A DNA stretch of 64,000 nt from JBBQVS01 sp038211295. Its GTDB lineage: Bacteria > Chloroflexota > Ktedonobacteria > Ktedonobacterales > Ktedonobacteraceae. Shown here piece by piece: positions 59,886 through 64,000 of the stretch (the stretch's first letter is position 1; every line of letters begins with the position of its first letter). Both the position numbers and the translations under genes were made by a program. Below the pieces are notes generated by a model. That model ran no database searches. It was not told the DNA's origin and worked only from the letters and a program-made list of their open reading frames with translations. The DNA is taken from contig JBBQVS010000004.1 in NCBI GenBank assembly GCA_038211295.1, positions 1 through 64,000 on the forward strand, in the 5' to 3' direction.

Positions 59886-61091
59886 TCACAACTCCACAAT
59901 TTCGCGTACTTTGTGTTCGGGAGAAAGCAACACAATGACCTGTATTGACTGGGCGATCTGGGCTTTTATTAGGCGGGTATGTGTGTAGGAATGTTCTTTA
60001 CTTCCCAGCGAGCAGAGCGTTTCAAAGCGTGTCAGGCAGTCCTGCGCGTTGTGGGCGTACATAGTGGTCATAACTCCATTCAAGCCCCCGTACATAGCCT
60101 GTAGCAGCGCGAACGCGGCATCGCTACGGCACTCGCCGAGAATAAGCCGATTGGCGCGTACCCGTTCGGCATACGCGATCAGCTCCGGTATTGTTGTATG
60201 CTCCGTCCGTTCGGAAGAAAGACACCGCCCCTGTAGCATTGTCACCTGCGCCTGAGGTAGGCACAACTCCGCCACATCCTCAATAGTAATAATGCGTTCG
60301 TGTATGGGAATAGCCGCACAGAGCGCGTTCAACAGTGTTGTGCGACCAGAGCCGATATGTCCACAGACAAGAATGTTGGCACAAGCTTGTACGTGGGCGT
60401 AGAGAATATTCGCCGTTGCCTGCTCTAGCGAGCCATGCCGCACCAGTTCTGGTAACGTGAGGGCAGTTCTGCGCCGCTTACGTAGCGTCAGAGCTGGCCC
60501 ATGTGGGGCATGTGGTGGCAGCGCAACGGTGAGCAATGTTCCATCAGGCAAACAAACATCTGTCACCACGCGTTGCGTAGGGAGCGCGGCAAGGCTTGCT
60601 AGCGTGCAGTTGGCGGTAGTGAGAAGTTGTTCAATCACCTGCATCATATGTGACTCATCAGAGAAGCGCAGAGGCGTTTGTTGCACAATCCCGTCGCGCT
60701 CAATACAGATGTTGCGTGGCCCAAGAGCGGTAATTACCGAAATGGTTGCATCTTGCAAAAGGGCATCGAGTGGGCTGGCAACAGAGACTTTTTTGCGCTT
60801 CTCAAATTTAACCGTCTTATCTTCTTCGGGCGCGGACTCGAATTCTTCGGAGTGAGCGGGTACGGCATAGGGTATGGTAAGAGGTTTAAGTACAGAAAGT
60901 GGCATAGTTGGCAAGTCCTCATAAAAGACACTATGTGCTTGTGTCTGTGTGGCGGTGGTCAGCGGACGGGAAGACATATCGTTGAGCCATGTATCATCTG
61001 CGCTCTCGCGTTGCTCTAAAGTATGCAACGTGTTGCGTTTGATGAGTGTTCTTATTCGTGCTGAAGGAATACTATATTTCTTTGCTTGCAT
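59886..61091 (-). CDS. CpaF/VirB11-like secretion ATPase with altered Walker A
   Basis: 401 aa from ATG 61091; TTG 61112 would add seven. The secretion-ATPase fold: an N-terminal domain, then ILVCGHIGSGRTTLLNAL, whose Walker A has Arg250 where Lys is universal, ITIEDVAELCLPQ (Asp box), NRLILGECRSDAAFALLQAMYGGLNGVMTTMYAHNA (Walker B and His box) and the end region. In CpaF the Lys contacts ATP phosphates. The Arg may weaken ATPase activity. No tad or pilus genes adjoin, which is unusual. Confidence 0.82.
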   Translation of the reverse strand: MQAKKYSIPSARIRTLIKRNTLHTLEQRESADDTWLNDMSSRPLTTATQTQAHSVFYEDLPTMPLSVLKPLTIPYAVPAHSEEFESAPEEDKTVKFEKRKKVSVASPLDALLQDATISVITALGPRNICIERDGIVQQTPLRFSDESHMMQVIEQLLTTANCTLASLAALPTQRVVTDVCLPDGTLLTVALPPHAPHGPALTLRKRRRTALTLPELVRHGSLEQATANILYAHVQACANILVCGHIGSGRTTLLNALCAAIPIHERIITIEDVAELCLPQAQVTMLQGRCLSSERTEHTTIPELIAYAERVRANRLILGECRSDAAFALLQAMYGGLNGVMTTMYAHNAQDCLTRFETLCSLGSKEHSYTHTRLIKAQIAQSIQVIVLLSPEHKVREIVEL

Positions 61092-61196
61092 GGGAGAATA
61101 CTGCCTCACCAACTATTGTGATAGAAAGAAACAACGTAGTGTTATCTTTTCTTCAGTATAGCGAGTGAGTCATAATAATTACGCAACACACCACAA

Positions 61197-61264
61197 CTAT
61201 AAACGCAAGAGGACGGGCTAGTGACACACTACTGTGTCATTAGCCCGTCCTCTTGCGTTTATAG
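61197..61264. terminator. 32-bp inverted repeat terminator after rpoD
   Basis: Arms 61197-61228 and 61233-61264 with one G-T wobble and the loop CTAC. It lies immediately after the rpoD stop, reading on the minus strand. Confidence 0.85.
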
Positions 61265-61267
61265 CGA

Positions 61268-62563
61268 CTAGTCCAGATAGTCTTTCAGCTTGCGGCTGCG
61301 GCTTGGGTGACGCAGTTTACGCAGAGCCTTTGCTTCAATCTGGCGAATGCGCTCACGGGTGACATGAAACTCTTTGCCAACCTCTTCCAGGGTGCGGCTG
61401 CGCCCATCATCAAGCCCAAAGCGTAACTGAAGAACTTTGCGCTCACGCTCGGTCAAGCTCTCAAGCACGTCCTCGACCTGCTCTTTGAGCAACTGATGGC
61501 TTGCGGCCTCAGCGGGTGCAAGGGCAGTGTGATCTTCAATGAAATCTCCCAGGTGGCTGTCGTCCTCTTCGCCAATGGGCGTTTCGAGGCTGACCGGCTC
61601 CTGACTGACCTTGATGATCTCGCGCACCTTCTCCGCCGTAATCTCCATTTGCTCCGCGATCTCTTCGGACGTAGGTTCACGTCCCAGGTCTTGCAGCAAG
61701 CGACGACTGATACGAATAAGGCGGTTGATTGTCTCTACCATGTGAACAGGAATACGAATTGTTCGCGCCTGATCCGCGATAGCGCGGGTAATTGCTTGGC
61801 GAATCCACCATGTCGCATAGGTGCTGAACTTGTAACCTTTAGTGTAGTCGAACTTCTCGACGGCACGAATCAAGCCAATATTGCCTTCCTGAATCAAGTC
61901 TAGAAGGCTCATGCCACGTCCAATGTACTTTTTCGCCACACTGACGACGAGACGCAGGTTCGCTTCAGTTAAGCGACGCTGTGCCTCTGCGCCATCATCG
62001 ATAAAACGGCGAGTGGTTTTGTTTTGTTCGGGTTTAGCTCGCTCCAGTTTGCCGCGCTCCATGCGCTGTGCAAGGCGTACCTCTTCTTCTGCATTGAGCA
62101 GGGGAACACGCCCGATCTCGCGCAAGTACATACGCACGGGATCGTCGAGGCTGCTTTCTAAATCGGCAACCACGATTCCGAAGCCATCTTGTAGCTCTTC
62201 CCATTTGGGATCAACCATCACTTCTGCATCCGCGATTACCTCGACATCTTCAGGTCCCGGTTCCCAATCTGCTGGCGGCTCTTTTGTGGGGTCCAGGGCA
62301 TCCATAGGCTCTTCGTCCTGTAGCTTGAACAAGTCAAAAGGCTCAGGAACTTCGGTGGTCACGAGACCGCCCGTCGCTTGAGTAGAATGACCTGTAGCAC
62401 CAACACCAAAAACATTTTCTACATCATGTAACATAGACTCATCAAAACGATTCAATAAGAATACATCCCGTAGGGGTTCCGTGCTTTCCAAGCTCCCCTG
62501 TGCAACCGCACTTCCACGCTCTTCCTCTACGCGATCCATCACATCTTGTTCCCGATTCACCAT
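61268..62563 (-). CDS. rpoD: RNA polymerase primary sigma factor (RpoD/SigA)
   Basis: 431 aa from ATG 62563 (AAGGGGGATGCCAGA upstream); an in-frame start at 62656 is less likely. Region 1.2 DPVRMYLREIGRVPLL, regions 2.1-2.4 NLRLVVSVAKKYIGRGMSLLDLIQEGNIGLIRAVEKFDYTKGYKFSTYATWWIRQAITRAI, region 3 and region 4.2 HTH TLEEVGKEFHVTRERIRQIEAKALRKLRHP are all present. Recognises the TTGACA/TATAAT promoters seen in this window. Follows dnaG as in the macromolecular synthesis operon. Confidence 0.96.
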   Translation of the reverse strand: MVNREQDVMDRVEEERGSAVAQGSLESTEPLRDVFLLNRFDESMLHDVENVFGVGATGHSTQATGGLVTTEVPEPFDLFKLQDEEPMDALDPTKEPPADWEPGPEDVEVIADAEVMVDPKWEELQDGFGIVVADLESSLDDPVRMYLREIGRVPLLNAEEEVRLAQRMERGKLERAKPEQNKTTRRFIDDGAEAQRRLTEANLRLVVSVAKKYIGRGMSLLDLIQEGNIGLIRAVEKFDYTKGYKFSTYATWWIRQAITRAIADQARTIRIPVHMVETINRLIRISRRLLQDLGREPTSEEIAEQMEITAEKVREIIKVSQEPVSLETPIGEEDDSHLGDFIEDHTALAPAEAASHQLLKEQVEDVLESLTERERKVLQLRFGLDDGRSRTLEEVGKEFHVTRERIRQIEAKALRKLRHPSRSRKLKDYLD

Positions 62564-62673
62564 TCTGGCATCCCCCTTCAGAAAACAGGCATAAGAATGA
62601 GAAAAAGAAGAAAACCCTGCTCTCCGATTCCGACTTGGTAAAATGATTGCACTCATTGACTAACGGTATAAAA

Positions 62674-64000
62674 TCACCCCTGTAGGTGAGTCGCAGAGTC
62701 GATTGTTCGTACTTGCTGATGTACTTCTATCAGCCGTTGCTGAAGCTGCTGTACTCCGACTCTATCGCCGGAATCGACTGCTTCACGCAGTAGATATTGT
62801 AACTCTGTATTCAGTTGTACCAAGCGCGTGCGTTTGAGTCGTGTAGCGCATTGGACGGCTGCCTTTACCTGTCCCACCCCATCTAACGGGGACCTCGACT
62901 CAACGGACTGTTGCACCCTTACAACTGCTGCTCGCAGTTCCGAAGGCACAAGTTGCTCTATGGATTGGTATGAGGGGGAAGAACTACGTTGATACAAAGA
63001 GTTCAGTATGCGGTACAACTCTCGCGTGTCTGTCCCGATAAAGTCACCATCGTGTATTATACCACACACATAGGGGCTTAAACCAGGGTTTTGCAAGAGG
63101 AGTCCAATCAGGTAGTCCTCCCATTGTAGCTTATTCGCCTTACTCTTGTCAATACTAACGTATGAAGCATTGGAATTGGTAACAGTAGTACTTTGTGTAT
63201 GGGACTCTTCGCTCTCTCCGTTCCGTTCGCGTTTCCCGTCGTGCAGCCACTCAGGTTCACCCACTTCACTTTTGCTTGTTCTACTCCGCTTCTGGCCCAT
63301 TGGATCGGCGAATGCCGCCGTGACGCCCTGTGTTTTTTGGCCACGCAGGACGCGCTGCAATTCTTCATGCAGTGTACGCTCGTCAATGCTAATCATAGTA
63401 GCGAGCTTGCGGATGTAGGCATCGCGCTTGATACGATCACTCATCATGCCGATCACAGGCAGCAAACGTTTGGCGGCCTCGGTCTTACCATGTGGTTCAC
63501 GCAGGTTGAGGTCCTCTGTTTTTACCACAAAGTAGTAGTCGATCAGTGGTAAAGGATGCGAGACAGCATACAGCCACAGGGAGAAGTCACGACGAATCAC
63601 TTCGTCAGGATCCTCGCCAGGGGGCAGTTGCAAGACGTTGATTTCGGCGTCAACCTGCTCTTCAAGCATAATCATGCCGCGTGACGCCGGCCCATTTTTA
63701 CTATAGCGCGGCGTTGCATTGCCCGACGTTGGCACCGGCACAATGGTTTTGTCGAAGCCTTTGAGGGCCTCTTGAATACCATGCTCGGTTGCGGCACTGC
63801 CGGCAGCGTCGGGGTCGAGCGCGAGCGTAACCTGCTTGGTAAGCTTCTTGAGTTGCTGAATGTGCTTCTCAGTAATCGCGCTACCGATACATGCTACGGT
63901 TTGATGCGTCCCATATTGGTGCGCGATGATGGCATCGACGTAGCCTTCTACTATAACAACTTGACCCGCCTGTTTTATTGCATCACGCGCCACATCTATC
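62674..64000 (-). CDS. dnaG: DNA primase, C-terminal part (runs off the window)
   Basis: At least 442 residues, incomplete at its N-terminus, which lies beyond 64000. The Toprim region begins IVEGYVDAIIAHQYG (Glu) and continues CIGSAITEKHIQQLKK, VTLALDPDAAGSAA (DPDxAG, metal binding), then a long helical C-terminal domain, with SSPSYQSIEQLVPSELRAAV. The end part (RVQQSVESRSPLDGVGQVKAAV) is the DnaB-binding type region. Makes RNA primers. Upstream of rpoD by about 110 bases. Confidence 0.94.
   Translation of the reverse strand, partial: IDVARDAIKQAGQVVIVEGYVDAIIAHQYGTHQTVACIGSAITEKHIQQLKKLTKQVTLALDPDAAGSAATEHGIQEALKGFDKTIVPVPTSGNATPRYSKNGPASRGMIMLEEQVDAEINVLQLPPGEDPDEVIRRDFSLWLYAVSHPLPLIDYYFVVKTEDLNLREPHGKTEAAKRLLPVIGMMSDRIKRDAYIRKLATMISIDERTLHEELQRVLRGQKTQGVTAAFADPMGQKRSRTSKSEVGEPEWLHDGKRERNGESEESHTQSTTVTNSNASYVSIDKSKANKLQWEDYLIGLLLQNPGLSPYVCGIIHDGDFIGTDTRELYRILNSLYQRSSSPSYQSIEQLVPSELRAAVVRVQQSVESRSPLDGVGQVKAAVQCATRLKRTRLVQLNTELQYLLREAVDSGDRVGVQQLQQRLIEVHQQVRTIDSATHLQG

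Noticed and set aside
1..64000. CRISPR arrays and Cas genes
   Set aside because: No regularly spaced direct repeats of 25-40 bases with unique spacers were seen; the tandem repeats at 44.2 and 59.7 kb have no spacers.

Overview
The window looks like a chromosomal segment from the Chloroflexota, most probably the Ktedonobacteria. This rests on the mixture of genes: a class A PBP with an Ala/Gln-rich N-terminus, a secreted trypsin-like protease with a C-terminal zinc ribbon, paired MaoC-type dehydratases, a fused GlcD-GlcE flavoprotein, and hut genes beside gap-pgk-tpi and dnaG-rpoD. No rRNA is present, so the assignment is inference.

Left end (1-13.6 kb): an AT-rich defence island, visibly different in base composition from the rest. 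It opens with the tail of an IS200/IS605-type tnpB whose right end has cut into an HNH endonuclease gene. Next comes a C5-cytosine methyltransferase, two palindromes, and a tightly coupled five-gene operon: two genes of DrmE-like appearance, a NERD nuclease/UvrD-like helicase, a DrmA-like SF2 helicase and a DrmB-like DUF1998 protein. This is a DISARM-type (class 2-like) anti-phage system with no DrmC phospholipase-D nuclease. A decayed IS3-family element closes the island.

13.6-35 kb: ordinary chromosomal genes. They include a secreted allene-oxide-cyclase-barrel protein, a class A PBP, hpt and tilS, def, an ABC-2 exporter pair, two hot-dog dehydratases, a GlcD-GlcE fusion, an AhpD-family gene with an in-frame TGA exactly at the second cysteine of its CxxC motif and a hairpin just downstream (a strong selenoprotein candidate), a response regulator, tRNA-Lys, an M16 peptidase, a GT-C membrane glycosyltransferase, and a sensor and histidine kinase encoded by separate genes.

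35-50 kb: a GmrSD-like DUF262/DUF1524 restriction protein, a small excisionase-type HTH protein, a GGDEF-remnant/MshEN protein, an OmpR-type regulator, cytidine deaminase, a heterodimeric ABC exporter with the usual asymmetric ATP sites, an LppX-like lipoprotein, a GNAT acetyltransferase, the secreted protease, a cupin, fabI, a rhodanese and a small hypothetical.

50-64 kb: hutI, a CDP-alcohol phosphatidyltransferase, hutH, an SDR, an aminotransferase, gap-pgk-tpi, a CpaF-like ATPase with Arg in place of the Walker A Lys, rpoD and the 3' part of dnaG. Eight parS-type ParB sites lie between 51.4 and 56.5 kb, so this is probably the centromere region and near the replication origin. A REP-like hairpin family recurs at four intergenic places in the window, and convergent genes are separated by unusually long perfect hairpins.
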